From contig OX337234.1 in assembly GCA_946965045.2 (NCBI GenBank), positions 806,001 through 870,000 on the forward strand: a DNA stretch of 64,000 nt, read 5' to 3'. The notes beneath the pieces are model-generated. The model was not told the origin of the DNA. It ran no database searches and saw only the letters and a program-made list of their open reading frames with translations. This DNA is from Epithemia pelagica (Eukaryota; Bacillariophyta; Bacillariophyceae; Surirellales; Surirellaceae). Below are positions 35,092 through 48,461 of the stretch, piece after piece. Positions within the stretch are counted from its first letter, which is position 1; each line of letters opens with the position of its first letter. A program made the position numbers and the translations under genes.

Positions 35092-36230
35092 ATGCTCTCA
35101 CTCTTTCAGGTGCAACGACCAAAAGGTCTTTGCTGTTCAACGTCAGTCCGTCGTCTCGGCTTTAGTAATCCAACTGTAACTGTGGGCAATGAGATATTCT
35201 TGATTGGAGCAAGGACAATGATCAACAGCAAACGTCGGTCACGCAGTGATCATAACGATAGCCCAGGTGCGTTGAAGAAAGATAGTCGGTTTGGAAAGTA
35301 TTACAAAATGAAGTCTGTTGGTCTATACCTGAAGGAGCCCTTCGCAATGTCATGACTCGAGACAGTGTAGACCTTGATTGGGAGAAGAACTATGAAGACC
35401 ACATATCGAAGCCCGCATGTGATTCCATGGATGGTCCTGCCTAAAAGATAACGAACGATTCTCAAAGTTAATCTGTAGGTTTACCGGACGGTGCCGCAAT
35501 TAACGCAATGACAAGGGAAGATGTTGACCCGAGGGCTCTGGAATTAGACTGGGACAAGAAATATGAAGCAAAACACTGGAAGAGGAAATCTGTTGGCTTA
35601 CCCGACGGATGTTGTGATATGAGAGAGCTTGGATTTAGAACGTCAATTCTAGGCGACAGCGTTGGAGAAAAAGACCAGTGTGCTACAATATTTGGTCAAG
35701 TTGGGATGAAAAACGATGAAGAGCTCCTCAAGTTCAGGAAAGATCTAGAGCATGCGAAAAAAACCCAAGTCTGTACTCATGGCAGCGATTTCATCGAAGG
35801 CTGAGACACAATAAGATGCTTCAAACAACGGAAAGCCGGATTGATGGCTGCAAAAGCATCTAAAGGGCAACCCAAAGATGTCAAGCCCTCCGATGGGGAA
35901 AATCCGGATTGATGGCAGCGATTGCTGCAAAAAGGTCCCAAAACGACAATGACTCTAACGACTAAGGAGGGAGATCTGGATTGATGGTGGCCATTGCCGT
36001 CTTGGTGCCGAAGAATGACACCGCAGATGCTAACAATGATGGAGCAGGATTGGTTGGCTGCAAATGCCGCCAGAGCGCCATATCATGAGAGCACCAAGAA
36101 TGACAAAGCGGGATTGATGGCCGCGATTTCCAACAAGGCACCGAAAAATACCAGTAACTCGAATAACAGAGGAGGAAGAGCTGCCTTAGTGGCCACCAAG
36201 GGGCCGAAGAATGAAATGTTCCAGTCTTAG
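35092..36230 (+). pseudogene. Decayed repeat-rich gene, + strand (unit 8)
   Basis: Same stops as unit 1; SNNRGG variant, GAACGATT. Confidence 0.45.
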
Positions 36231-36842
36231 TTAACCAACTACTTGGAGAAACTCGTGTTGTAACTCCATCGTTTTGTTCAAAGATAGAGCCACTTGCTAT
36301 TCACACTATTGTTAGAACTTGACGCAGTAGGCAGTTCCAGTCAAACTGTGATAGTGGACAGCTACTACCGGCAACAAGAATAGCAACAAGTCGGTCACCA
36401 TTCGGTCCAACTATAGTGACCTGGGTATGCGTGATTTGCCGATGCTCATGGCGGACACTCAATCGGCACGTCGTCCACTACGGGGTTGGGCGTCACATTC
36501 ACCAAGGAAGCAGGGTCAGGAGAAGCCTGGATTGAAGCCGGACCCCCGAATCGAGGTGCCAGTTCTTCGAGATCGACCCTTCCTTGGCCAAGCTAGGATT
36601 CAATCAAGCTACCTAGGTAGTATCCATGCCCAGATAGGGGGGATTGAGGTCTTTTGATTCCTTCATTACAATCGATTTCAGTGTTTTGAGTACATAGGCC
36701 AATTTTATTACCGAAATAGTGGGAACTTGATCTAACGACCCGGATACGTCGAACCAATTTATCATTTTGCGTTCCAACGGCCACTACATGTAGAGAACTG
36801 CAATCTGCATTCTTGCCCTCAGTAGAGAAGCTGCTGCTACTA

Positions 36843-38246
36843 CTAGGAACGAATCGATCCACCTCGTCTTGCATAAATGGTAAAGTAACCCTCTGGAATA
36901 CCATTCTGTTGCTGCTTTGATGATCTCTTGTGGTTATCCACTCGCTTTGGAGCTTCTTCGTCGTAGAAGACAACCCGCCTGGGACTCCCGCTGGTCAACG
37001 ACCCCAAGAAAGGCTCTTCTTCAAATCGGACGAGCTCGCATGGACTAAAACAAACAGTTTCCTCAATGCCATAGAGATGTCGAATTCCCATTGATTTCAA
37101 AGTAGTGAGACTTACAACAAAGAATGGCTTGTGTTCCCAGGAGTTTTGGATGAGAAACTCTAAATCTCCATTCACGAGACGAACGCCCACGACAAGAACG
37201 GCATGGTTGGGGTTGAGAAACTGTGCGGACTGTTCCTCATGCCACGGCGCGCGAAATAGCAAATCGTCACTGTCGATAAGCTCTTGTGTGACCTTCAATC
37301 CCTCAATCATGTATGCACCGTTTGTCTGCAGTGTCTCTGAGAAAAGGTCAAAGAGCGTATGAGCTTTGCCAAGGAAAATTGGAAACTCATGGACGACCTT
37401 TTTGTCGGGATTCTGTTCCTGCAGGAGTCTTTTGGCATGAGGCTCTAAATGGCCACCGTCGCCGCGAAAGATATTGGAAAAGATCTCTTTGGGGGAGAAT
37501 CTGTTCCGCATGTACCGACACACATTGATGTGTTTGTACTTTGGCTCTTTCTCCACAACATCATCCGAGGAGCTAGTTCTTTTCTTTACTCGTTGAAGTT
37601 CGCCCAAGTAGTAAATGGCGTTCGCCACCACGACAGCGTAGCAGATCGTTGAGTCTTGTCGCTGGTATCGGAGAAAGGGTTTGACACCTTCATCAAAAAG
37701 GGTTACCTTGGTTTCGGATTTTTCGGTACCCCATTCTGGATGGCGTTGAAGAAAGTCTGCAAATTTCGAATGACCAGAATCACCAGAGTCTTCTTCGTCG
37801 CCTTTCTTCCGGACAAAGGCATCAAGTCTCTTTCCAAATGCAGACTCGGGATCCATTACAGCGTCGATGAGATTTTGGAATATACAGTTTGGGTCTTTTT
37901 GAACTAGTTCAGGCTGCTTCTTGAGCAGGAGGAACGCTGCCTTGACCTTTTGGATTCCGGTGAGTGTGCTCCATTCATGGCGACTAGCAAGAGAATTCCA
38001 TTCGACAGCTATAGCGTGAATAGGACGGTCCGATAACTTTGCTTGGGGAGGTGTACATTTGTTCTGCTGAAAGAGGTCGTGGACCGTCTTTAGTCGAGTC
38101 TTTGGAGACTGAATACTTCCCGTCGTCTCTTCTTCCTCGTCAGCCTCGGTGGACGCCGTTACACTTTGAAGATCGGGAATATCCTCAAACTTGCTCCAGT
38201 CCATACTCTCAACAGTCTCGTGATTGTTGATGGCTTCTTGACTCAT
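36843..38246 (-). CDS. Divergent papain-like cysteine peptidase, unit 8, type B
   Basis: 467 residues, protein identical to unit 2. Confidence 0.82.
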   Translation of the reverse strand: MSQEAINNHETVESMDWSKFEDIPDLQSVTASTEADEEEETTGSIQSPKTRLKTVHDLFQQNKCTPPQAKLSDRPIHAIAVEWNSLASRHEWSTLTGIQKVKAAFLLLKKQPELVQKDPNCIFQNLIDAVMDPESAFGKRLDAFVRKKGDEEDSGDSGHSKFADFLQRHPEWGTEKSETKVTLFDEGVKPFLRYQRQDSTICYAVVVANAIYYLGELQRVKKRTSSSDDVVEKEPKYKHINVCRYMRNRFSPKEIFSNIFRGDGGHLEPHAKRLLQEQNPDKKVVHEFPIFLGKAHTLFDLFSETLQTNGAYMIEGLKVTQELIDSDDLLFRAPWHEEQSAQFLNPNHAVLVVGVRLVNGDLEFLIQNSWEHKPFFVVSLTTLKSMGIRHLYGIEETVCFSPCELVRFEEEPFLGSLTSGSPRRVVFYDEEAPKRVDNHKRSSKQQQNGIPEGYFTIYARRGGSIRS

Positions 38247-38581
38247 TGTGTAATACTTTCGGTCCTGATCAATATATGAAAAGCAAGAACTCAGACCGTG
38301 GACAAAGTTCTACCTTAGTTGTCTTCTTGTGATTTTGGGACTGTGAGAGGCGTTTCGCAGTTTCGTTTTCGATCGTGGAGGAACACATTGCGCTGCGGGA
38401 TTAGACTCTCGGAATCGAACGACGTGCAGGCGCGTTTACGCTCCCCCTTTTGTTGTTGTGAGCCACACAAAACGGCGATCGATTTCCTAGTAAAGGTAGA
38501 TCCATGGAACGCTAGGCGGACCTGACTGGAATTTTCAAAGCAATAAAAGGTATACTGTAGCGGTCCATTCCTTTGCTGTTT

Positions 38582-39390
38582 TTATGTTGTTTCCTGTTCT
38601 TCTTCTTCTTCTTGTGATTGTTTGCATTGGGCCAGATGCTCTTGCAACTTCACGAGGCAATTGGCGGCCTGGAGATAGGATTGCAAACACGCACGAGCCT
38701 CTTGTTGCGCCCGATGCAATTCCTTGGGTGGCAAAGCTCCCGCCAACAATTCCAAAGGATCCATCAAGCCATTGGGAGAAAAAGAGGAAGCCAATGACGA
38801 CGACGACGACACGGGTGGTTGAGACTCGGACTTGGCGGGTTCTTCCTCTGTTTCAGTCACAACCAACATTATTCCAGGAGTGGTTGTAGTCTTGTGGTCC
38901 GTTGTGCCCTTGTTTCGTCGTCGTTGTCGCAATCCTGTTTGTTCGGTGGGAGCATGGATTCGTCGGCTTGGTTCGCTTCTTCTACTGCTTCTTCACGATG
39001 CAAGTCGGGAATGTCACCATCCGTTTTCGTTTGTTTCGTGGTTCGTTCCGCCTTGGTTACTGTGATTGTGGTTGTTTGAGTGGTGGTCGTTGGTCCAGAT
39101 CAAGGAGACATGAGTCGTGGTGGTGCCTGGTGCGTCTTGTTGTGTATTATTCTTGTTGTGATCTGTAGTCGCACATGGAGGCGAGTGGACTTTCCCATCG
39201 TACATTGGAAGCGGTGCAGTAGGATTCCATGGCCAATAGTGCAGTAGCTGTAACCGAGAAAGACAGCACAGGTGTCGTTGATCTCCAAAGTTTTTTTCCC
39301 AATGAGCGTCTGTAGCCGACGGAAGTTTGAGTGTGGTGATGGCTTATCGACTTGTGCACCCCAAAATACCGTCTTGAAATTCCGGTAATG
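38582..39390 (-). pseudogene. Decayed VMA22/CCDC115-like gene copy (unit 8)
   Basis: Same frame losses as unit 1. Confidence 0.7.
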
Positions 39391-40031
39391 TTGAGCAGAA
39401 AGATGTCAAGCCTGCGACAACACCCACAGTCAACAAGCGATTTGACAGGCGTCAAAACACATGAGACAACCGCATCTCCAATGTCGTATAAGACATCCGG
39501 GCAAAATAATGCGTCTGGTCATGATCGCCTGTGTTTTGACCCTCAAAGCCAACCCGAAATGCCCAGGTATCAAAAGCACTCGGTATCTTTAAATCATGGT
39601 TGAAAGCCTTTTTTCTCTTGAACTTCCTGTGGCCTTGTCGCTCGGGTAGGTGCCAGCTACAGTTAGGACGACAACAGCATGCGGAGAGCTGCAAATGTCC
39701 AATACGGTTAGCGTGGAGGCCTCAGAACCATTCTGTGCACACAAAATAGATGGCCTCCCGTTTCAAAATAGTGAAAACCGTCACCTAGAACGATTCTAAT
39801 ATCACAATTCGAAAATCAGCAACACAACCGATTGGAATACCGCCTTCGTAGACTTGGCCAAACGCGTAGGGGAGCAAACAAGAGGAGCAAAGCTGCCAAA
39901 CATTTTGTGGACCCTGATCGTTGCCCTCATCGCTGGATAGATGCTTTGAGCAGATCGTGCATCTTTATTTCGGCACTCTGCTGCTTCTGTCGTTGTCGCT
40001 TGCATATTCCATGACTGAATGGGCTTGATGC

Positions 40032-41170
40032 ATGCTCTCACTCTTTCAGGTGCAACGACCAAAAGGTCTTTGCTGTTCAACGTCAGTCCGTCGTCTCGGC
40101 TTTAGTAATCCAACTGTAACTGTGGGCAATGAGATATTCTTGATTGGAGCAAGGACAATGATCAACAGCAAACGTCGGTCACGCAGTGATCATAACGATA
40201 GCCCAGGTGCGTTGAAGAAAGATAGTCGGTTTGGAAAGTATTACAAAATGAAGTCTGTTGGTCTATACCTGAAGGAGCCCTTCGCAATGTCATGACTCGA
40301 GACAGTGTAGACCTTGATTGGGAGAAGAACTATGAAGACCACATATCGAAGCCCGCATGTGATTCCATGGATGGTCCTGCCTAAAAGATAACGAACGATT
40401 CTCAAAGTTAATCTGTAGGTTTACCGGACGGTGCCGCAATTAACGCAATGACAAGGGAAGATGTTGACCCGAGGGCTCTGGAATTAGACTGGGACAAGAA
40501 ATATGAAGCAAAACACTGGAAGAGGAAATCTGTTGGCTTACCCGACGGATGTTGTGATATGAGAGAGCTTGGATTTAGAACGTCAATTCTAGGCGACAGC
40601 GTTGGAGAAAAAGACCAGTGTGCTACAATATTTGGTCAAGTTGGGATGAAAAACGATGAAGAGCTCCTCAAGTTCAGGAAAGATCTAGAGCATGCGAAAA
40701 AAACCCAAGTCTGTACTCATGGCAGCGATTTCATCGAAGGCTGAGACACAATAAGATGCTTCAAACAACGGAAAGCCGGATTGATGGCTGCAAAAGCATC
40801 TAAAGGGCAACCCAAAGATGTCAAGCCCTCCGATGGGGAAAATCCGGATTGATGGCAGCGATTGCTGCAAAAAGGTCCCAAAACGACAATGACTCTAACG
40901 ACTAAGGAGGGAGATCTGGATTGATGGTGGCCATTGCCGTCTTGGTGCCGAAGAATGACACCGCAGATGCTAACAATGATGGAGCAGGATTGGTTGGCTG
41001 CAAATGCCGCCAGAGCGCCATATCATGAGAGCACCAAGAATGACAAAGCGGGATTGATGGCCGCGATTTCCAACAAGGCACCGAAAAATACCAGTAACTC
41101 GAATAACAGAGGAGGAAGAGCTGCCTTAGTGGCCACCAAGGGGCCGAAGAATGAAATGTTCCAGTCTTAG
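40032..41170 (+). pseudogene. Decayed repeat-rich gene, + strand (unit 9)
   Basis: Same stops as unit 1; SNNRGG variant. Confidence 0.45.
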
Positions 41171-41782
41171 TTAACCAACTACTTGGAGAAACTCGTGTTG
41201 TAACTCCATCGTTTTGTTCAAAGATAGAGCCACTTGCTATTCACACTATTGTTAGAACTTGACGCAGTAGGCAGTTCCAGTCAAACTGTGATAGTGGACA
41301 GCTACTACCGGCAACAAGAATAGCAACAAGTCGGTCACCATTCGGTCCAACTATAGTGACCTGGGTATGCGTGATTTGCCGATGCTCATGGCGGACACTC
41401 AATCGGCACGTCGTCCACTACGGGGTTGGGCGTCACATTCACCAAGGAAGCAGGGTCAGGAGAAGCCTGGATTGAAGCCGGACCCCCGAATCGAGGTGCC
41501 AGTTCTTCGAGATCGACCCTTCCTTGGCCAAGCTAGGATTCAATCAAGCTACCTAGGTAGTATCCATGCCCAGATAGGGGGGATTGAGGTCTTTTGATTC
41601 CTTCATTACAATCGATTTCAGTGTTTTGAGTACATAGGCCAATTTTATTACCGAAATAGTGGGAACTTGATCTAACGACCCGGATACGTCGAACCAATTT
41701 ATCATTTTGCGTTCCAACGGCCACTACATGTAGAGAACTGCAATCTGCATTCTTGCCCTCAGTAGAGAAGCTGCTGCTACTA

Positions 41783-43186
41783 CTAGGAACGAATCGATCC
41801 ACCTCGTCTTGCATAAATGGTAAAGTAACCCTCTGGAATACCATTCTGTTGCTGCTTTGATGATCTCTTGTGGTTATCCACTCGCTTTGGAGCTTCTTCG
41901 TCGTAGAAGACAACCCGCCTGGGACTCCCGCTGGTCAACGACCCCAAGAAAGGCTCTTCTTCAAATCGGACGAGCTCGCATGGACTAAAACAAACAGTTT
42001 CCTCAATGCCATAGAGATGTCGAATTCCCATTGATTTCAAAGTAGTGAGACTTACAACAAAGAATGGCTTGTGTTCCCAGGAGTTTTGGATGAGAAACTC
42101 TAAATCTCCATTCACGAGACGAACGCCCACGACAAGAACGGCATGGTTGGGGTTGAGAAACTGTGCGGACTGTTCCTCATGCCACGGCGCGCGAAATAGC
42201 AAATCGTCACTGTCGATAAGCTCTTGTGTGACCTTCAATCCCTCAATCATGTATGCACCGTTTGTCTGCAGTGTCTCTGAGAAAAGGTCAAAGAGCGTAT
42301 GAGCTTTGCCAAGGAAAATTGGAAACTCATGGACGACCTTTTTGTCGGGATTCTGTTCCTGCAGGAGTCTTTTGGCATGAGGCTCTAAATGGCCACCGTC
42401 GCCGCGAAAGATATTGGAAAAGATCTCTTTGGGGGAGAATCTGTTCCGCATGTACCGACACACATTGATGTGTTTGTACTTTGGCTCTTTCTCCACAACA
42501 TCATCCGAGGAGCTAGTTCTTTTCTTTACTCGTTGAAGTTCGCCCAAGTAGTAAATGGCGTTCGCCACCACGACAGCGTAGCAGATCGTTGAGTCTTGTC
42601 GCTGGTATCGGAGAAAGGGTTTGACACCTTCATCAAAAAGGGTTACCTTGGTTTCGGATTTTTCGGTACCCCATTCTGGATGGCGTTGAAGAAAGTCTGC
42701 AAATTTCGAATGACCAGAATCACCAGAGTCTTCTTCGTCGCCTTTCTTCCGGACAAAGGCATCAAGTCTCTTTCCAAATGCAGACTCGGGATCCATTACA
42801 GCGTCGATGAGATTTTGGAATATACAGTTTGGGTCTTTTTGAACTAGTTCAGGCTGCTTCTTGAGCAGGAGGAACGCTGCCTTGACCTTTTGGATTCCGG
42901 TGAGTGTGCTCCATTCATGGCGACTAGCAAGAGAATTCCATTCGACAGCTATAGCGTGAATAGGACGGTCCGATAACTTTGCTTGGGGAGGTGTACATTT
43001 GTTCTGCTGAAAGAGGTCGTGGACCGTCTTTAGTCGAGTCTTTGGAGACTGAATACTTCCCGTCGTCTCTTCTTCCTCGTCAGCCTCGGTGGACGCCGTT
43101 ACACTTTGAAGATCGGGAATATCCTCAAACTTGCTCCAGTCCATACTCTCAACAGTCTCGTGATTGTTGATGGCTTCTTGACTCAT
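41783..43186 (-). CDS. Divergent papain-like cysteine peptidase, unit 9, type B
   Basis: 467 residues, protein identical to unit 2. Confidence 0.82.
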   Translation of the reverse strand: MSQEAINNHETVESMDWSKFEDIPDLQSVTASTEADEEEETTGSIQSPKTRLKTVHDLFQQNKCTPPQAKLSDRPIHAIAVEWNSLASRHEWSTLTGIQKVKAAFLLLKKQPELVQKDPNCIFQNLIDAVMDPESAFGKRLDAFVRKKGDEEDSGDSGHSKFADFLQRHPEWGTEKSETKVTLFDEGVKPFLRYQRQDSTICYAVVVANAIYYLGELQRVKKRTSSSDDVVEKEPKYKHINVCRYMRNRFSPKEIFSNIFRGDGGHLEPHAKRLLQEQNPDKKVVHEFPIFLGKAHTLFDLFSETLQTNGAYMIEGLKVTQELIDSDDLLFRAPWHEEQSAQFLNPNHAVLVVGVRLVNGDLEFLIQNSWEHKPFFVVSLTTLKSMGIRHLYGIEETVCFSPCELVRFEEEPFLGSLTSGSPRRVVFYDEEAPKRVDNHKRSSKQQQNGIPEGYFTIYARRGGSIRS

Positions 43187-43521
43187 TGTGTAATACTTTC
43201 GGTCCTGATCAATATATGAAAAGCAAGAACTCAGACCGTGGACAAAGTTCTACCTTAGTTGTCTTCTTGTGATTTTGGGACTGTGAGAGGCGTTTCGCAG
43301 TTTCGTTTTCGATCGTGGAGGAACACATTGCGCTGCGGGATTAGACTCTCGGAATCGAACGACGTGCAGGCGCGTTTACGCTCCCCCTTTTGTTGTTGTG
43401 AGCCACACAAAACGGCGATCGATTTCCTAGTAAAGGTAGATCCATGGAACGCTAGGCGGACCTGACTGGAATTTTCAAAGCAATAAAAGGTATACTGTAG
43501 CGGTCCATTCCTTTGCTGTTT

Positions 43522-44330
43522 TTATGTTGTTTCCTGTTCTTCTTCTTCTTCTTGTGATTGTTTGCATTGGGCCAGATGCTCTTGCAACTTCACGAGGCAA
43601 TTGGCGGCCTGGAGATAGGATTGCAAACACGCACGAGCCTCTTGTTGCGCCCGATGCAATTCCTTGGGTGGCAAAGCTCCCGCCAACAATTCCAAAGGAT
43701 CCATCAAGCCATTGGGAGAAAAAGAGGAAGCCAATGACGACGACGACGACACGGGTGGTTGAGACTCGGACTTGGCGGGTTCTTCCTCTGTTTCAGTCAC
43801 AACCAACATTATTCCAGGAGTGGTTGTAGTCTTGTGGTCCGTTGTGCCCTTGTTTCGTCGTCGTTGTCGCAATCCTGTTTGTTCGGTGGGAGCATGGATT
43901 CGTCGGCTTGGTTCGCTTCTTCTACTGCTTCTTCACGATGCAAGTCGGGAATGTCACCATCCGTTTTCGTTTGTTTCGTGGTTCGTTCCGCCTTGGTTAC
44001 TGTGATTGTGGTTGTTTGAGTGGTGGTCGTTGGTCCAGATCAAGGAGACATGAGTCGTGGTGGTGCCTGGTGCGTCTTGTTGTGTATTATTCTTGTTGTG
44101 ATCTGTAGTCGCACATGGAGGCGAGTGGACTTTCCCATCGTACATTGGAAGCGGTGCAGTAGGATTCCATGGCCAATAGTGCAGTAGCTGTAACCGAGAA
44201 AGACGGCACAGGTGTCGTTGATCTCCAAAGTTTTTTTCCCAATGAGCGTCTGTAGCCGACGGAAGTTTGAGTGTGGTGATGGCTTATCGACTTGTGCACC
44301 CCAAAATACCGTCTTGAAATTCCGGTAATG
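43522..44330 (-). pseudogene. Decayed VMA22/CCDC115-like gene copy (unit 9)
   Basis: Same frame losses as unit 1, with the AGACGGCAC marker. Confidence 0.7.
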
Positions 44331-44971
44331 TTGAGCAGAAAGATGTCAAGCCTGCGACAACACCCACAGTCAACAAGCGATTTGACAGGCGTCAAAACAC
44401 ATGAGACAACCGCATCTCCAATGTCGTATAAGACATCCGGGCAAAATAATGCGTCTGGTCATGATCGCCTGTGTTTTGACCCTCAAAGCCAACCCGAAAT
44501 GCCCAGGTATCAAAAGCACTCGGTATCTTTAAATCATGGTTGAAAGCCTTTTTTCTCTTGAACTTCCTGTGGCCTTGTCGCTCGGGTAGGTGCCAGCTAC
44601 AGTTAGGACGACAACAGCATGCGGAGAGCTGCAAATGTCCAATACGGTTAGCGTGGAGGCCTCAGAACCATTCTGTGCACACAAAATAGATGGCCTCCCG
44701 TTTCAAAATAGTGAAAACCGTCACCTAGAACGATTCTAATATCACAATTCGAAAATCAGCAACACAACCGATTGGAATACCGCCTTCGTAGACTTGGCCA
44801 AACGCGTAGGGGAGCAAACAAGAGGAGCAAAGCTGCCAAACATTTTGTGGACCCTGATCGTTGCCCTCATCGCTGGATAGATGCTTTGAGCAGATCGTGC
44901 ATCTTTATTTCGGCACTCTGCTGCTTCTGTCGTTGTCGCTTGCATATTCCATGACTGAATGGGCTTGATGC

Positions 44972-46110
44972 ATGCTCTCACTCTTTCAGGTGCAACGACC
45001 AAAAGGTCTTTGCTGTTCAACGTCAGTCCGTCGTCTCGGCTTTAGTAATCCAACTGTAACTGTGGGCAATGAGATATTCTTGATTGGAGCAAGGACAATG
45101 ATCAACAGCAAACGTCGGTCACGCAGTGATCATAACGATAGCCCAGGTGCGTTGAAGAAAGATAGTCGGTTTGGAAAGTATTACAAAATGAAGTCTGTTG
45201 GTCTATACCTGAAGGAGCCCTTCGCAATGTCATGACTCGAGACAGTGTAGACCTTGATTGGGAGAAGAACTATGAAGACCACATATCGAAGCCCGCATGT
45301 GATTCCATGGATGGTCCTGCCTAAAAGATAACGAACGATTCTCAAAGTTAATCTGTAGGTTTACCGGACGGTGCCGCAATTAACGCAATGACAAGGGAAG
45401 ATGTTGACCCGAGGGCTCTGGAATTAGACTGGGACAAGAAATATGAAGCAAAACACTGGAAGAGGAAATCTGTTGGCTTACCCGACGGATGTTGTGATAT
45501 GAGAGAGCTTGGATTTAGAACGTCAATTCTAGGCGACAGCGTTGGAGAAAAAGACCAGTGTGCTACAATATTTGGTCAAGTTGGGATGAAAAACGATGAA
45601 GAGCTCCTCAAGTTCAGGAAAGATCTAGAGCATGCGAAAAAAACCCAAGTCTGTACTCATGGCAGCGATTTCATCGAAGGCTGAGACACAATAAGATGCT
45701 TCAAACAACGGAAAGCCGGATTGATGGCTGCAAAAGCATCTAAAGGGCAACCCAAAGATGTCAAGCCCTCCGATGGGGAAAATCCGGATTGATGGCAGCG
45801 ATTGCTGCAAAAAGGTCCCAAAACGACAATGACTCTAACGACTAAGGAGGGAGATCTGGATTGATGGTGGCCATTGCCGTCTTGGTGCCGAAGAATGACA
45901 CCGCAGATGCTAACAATGATGGAGCAGGATTGGTTGGCTGCAAATGCCGCCAGAGCGCCATATCATGAGAGCACCAAGAATGACAAAGCGGGATTGATGG
46001 CCGCGATTTCCAACAAGGCACCGAAAAATACCAGTAACTCGAATGACAGAGGAGGAAGAGCTGCCTTAGTGGCCACCAAGGGGCCGAAGAATGAAATGTT
46101 CCAGTCTTAG
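44972..46110 (+). pseudogene. Decayed repeat-rich gene, + strand (unit 10)
   Basis: Same stops as unit 1; SNDRGG variant, GAACGATT. Confidence 0.45.
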
Positions 46111-46722
46111 TTAACCAACTACTTGGAGAAACTCGTGTTGTAACTCCATCGTTTTGTTCAAAGATAGAGCCACTTGCTATTCACACTATTGTTAGAACTT
46201 GACGCAGTAGGCAGTTCCAGTCAAACTGTGATAGTGGACAGCTACTACCGGCAACAAGAATAGCAACAAGTCGGTCACCATTCGGTCCAACTATAGTGAC
46301 CTGGGTATGCGTGATTTGCCGATGCTCATGGCGGACACTCAATCGGCACGTCGTCCACTACGGGGTTGGGCGTCACATTCACCAAGGAAGCAGGGTCAGG
46401 AGAAGCCTGGATTGAAGCCGGACCCCCGAATCGAGGTGCCAGTTCTTCGAGATCGACCCTTCCTTGGCCAAGCTAGGATTCAATCAAGCTACCTAGGTAG
46501 TATCCATGCCCAGATAGGGGGGATTGAGGTCTTTTGATTCCTTCATTACAATCGATTTCAGTGTTTTGAGTACATAGGCCAATTTTATTACCGAAATAGT
46601 GGGAACTTGATCTAACGACCCGGATACGTCGAACCAATTTATCATTTTGCGTTCCAACGGCCACTACATGTAGAGAACTGCAATCTGCATTCTTGCCCTC
46701 AGTAGAGAAGCTGCTGCTACTA

Positions 46723-48126
46723 CTAGGAACGAATCGATCCACCTCGTCTTGCATAAATGGTAAAGTAACCCTCTGGAATACCATTCTGTTGCTGCTTTGA
46801 TGATCTCTTGTGGTTATCCACTCGCTTTGGAGCTTCTTCGTCGTAGAAGACAACCCGCCTGGGACTCCCGCTGGTCAACGACCCCAAGAAAGGCTCTTCT
46901 TCAAATCGGACGAGCTCGCATGGACTAAAACAAACAGTTTCCTCAATGCCATAGAGATGTCGAATTCCCATTGATTTCAAAGTAGTGAGACTTACAACAA
47001 AGAATGGCTTGTGTTCCCAGGAGTTTTGGATGAGAAACTCTAAATCTCCATTCACGAGACGAACGCCCACGACAAGAACGGCATGGTTGGGGTTGAGAAA
47101 CTGTGCGGACTGTTCCTCATGCCACGGCGCGCGAAATAGCAAATCGTCACTGTCGATAAGCTCTTGTGTGACCTTCAATCCCTCAATCATGTATGCACCG
47201 TTTGTCTGCAGTGTCTCTGAGAAAAGGTCAAAGAGCGTATGAGCTTTGCCAAGGAAAATTGGAAACTCATGGACGACCTTTTTGTCGGGATTCTGTTCCT
47301 GCAGGAGTCTTTTGGCATGAGGCTCTAAATGGCCACCGTCGCCGCGAAAGATATTGGAAAAGATCTCTTTGGGGGAGAATCTGTTCCGCATGTACCGACA
47401 CACATTGATGTGTTTGTACTTTGGCTCTTTCTCCACAACATCATCCGAGGAGCTAGTTCTTTTCTTTACTCGTTGAAGTTCGCCCAAGTAGTAAATGGCG
47501 TTCGCCACCACGACAGCGTAGCAGATCGTTGAGTCTTGTCGCTGGTATCGGAGAAAGGGTTTGACACCTTCATCAAAAAGGGTTACCTTGGTTTCGGATT
47601 TTTCGGTACCCCATTCTGGATGGCGTTGAAGAAAGTCTGCAAATTTCGAATGACCAGAATCACCAGAGTCTTCTTCGTCGCCTTTCTTCCGGACAAAGGC
47701 ATCAAGTCTCTTTCCAAATGCAGACTCGGGATCCATTACAGCGTCGATGAGATTTTGGAATATACAGTTTGGGTCTTTTTGAACTAGTTCAGGCTGCTTC
47801 TTGAGCAGGAGGAACGCTGCCTTGACCTTTTGGATTCCGGTGAGTGTGCTCCATTCATGGCGACTAGCAAGAGAATTCCATTCGACAGCTATAGCGTGAA
47901 TAGGACGGTCCGATAACTTTGCTTGGGGAGGTGTACATTTGTTCTGCTGAAAGAGGTCGTGGACCGTCTTTAGTCGAGTCTTTGGAGACTGAATACTTCC
48001 CGTCGTCTCTTCTTCCTCGTCAGCCTCGGTGGACGCCGTTACACTTTGAAGATCGGGAATATCCTCAAACTTGCTCCAGTCCATACTCTCAACAGTCTCG
48101 TGATTGTTGATGGCTTCTTGACTCAT
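46723..48126 (-). CDS. Divergent papain-like cysteine peptidase, unit 10, type B
   Basis: 467 residues, protein identical to unit 2. Confidence 0.82.
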   Translation of the reverse strand: MSQEAINNHETVESMDWSKFEDIPDLQSVTASTEADEEEETTGSIQSPKTRLKTVHDLFQQNKCTPPQAKLSDRPIHAIAVEWNSLASRHEWSTLTGIQKVKAAFLLLKKQPELVQKDPNCIFQNLIDAVMDPESAFGKRLDAFVRKKGDEEDSGDSGHSKFADFLQRHPEWGTEKSETKVTLFDEGVKPFLRYQRQDSTICYAVVVANAIYYLGELQRVKKRTSSSDDVVEKEPKYKHINVCRYMRNRFSPKEIFSNIFRGDGGHLEPHAKRLLQEQNPDKKVVHEFPIFLGKAHTLFDLFSETLQTNGAYMIEGLKVTQELIDSDDLLFRAPWHEEQSAQFLNPNHAVLVVGVRLVNGDLEFLIQNSWEHKPFFVVSLTTLKSMGIRHLYGIEETVCFSPCELVRFEEEPFLGSLTSGSPRRVVFYDEEAPKRVDNHKRSSKQQQNGIPEGYFTIYARRGGSIRS

Positions 48127-48461
48127 TGTGTAATACTTTCGGTCCTGATCAATATATGAAAAGCAAGAACTCAGACCGTGGACAAAGTTCTACCTTAGTT
48201 GTCTTCTTGTGATTTTGGGACTGTGAGAGGCGTTTCGCAGTTTCGTTTTCGATCGTGGAGGAACACATTGCGCTGCGGGATTAGACTCTCGGAATCGAAC
48301 GACGTGCAGGCGCGTTTACGCTCCCCCTTTTGTTGTTGTGAGCCACACAAAACGGCGATCGATTTCCTAGTAAAGGTAGATCCATGGAACGCTAGGCGGA
48401 CCTGACTGGAATTTTCAAAGCAATAAAAGGTATACTGTAGCGGTCCATTCCTTTGCTGTTT

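Larger units (their letters stand above)
35041..39980. repeat. Tandem array unit 8 (4,940 bp, patch type B)
   Basis: Full-length unit with the Asn variant of the minisatellite and AGACAGCAC. It breaks the simple alternation of the AGAC(A/G)GCAC marker seen in units 1-7. Confidence 0.97.
39981..44920. repeat. Tandem array unit 9 (4,940 bp, patch type B)
   Basis: Full-length unit with the Asn variant of the minisatellite and AGACGGCAC near 44204. Confidence 0.97.
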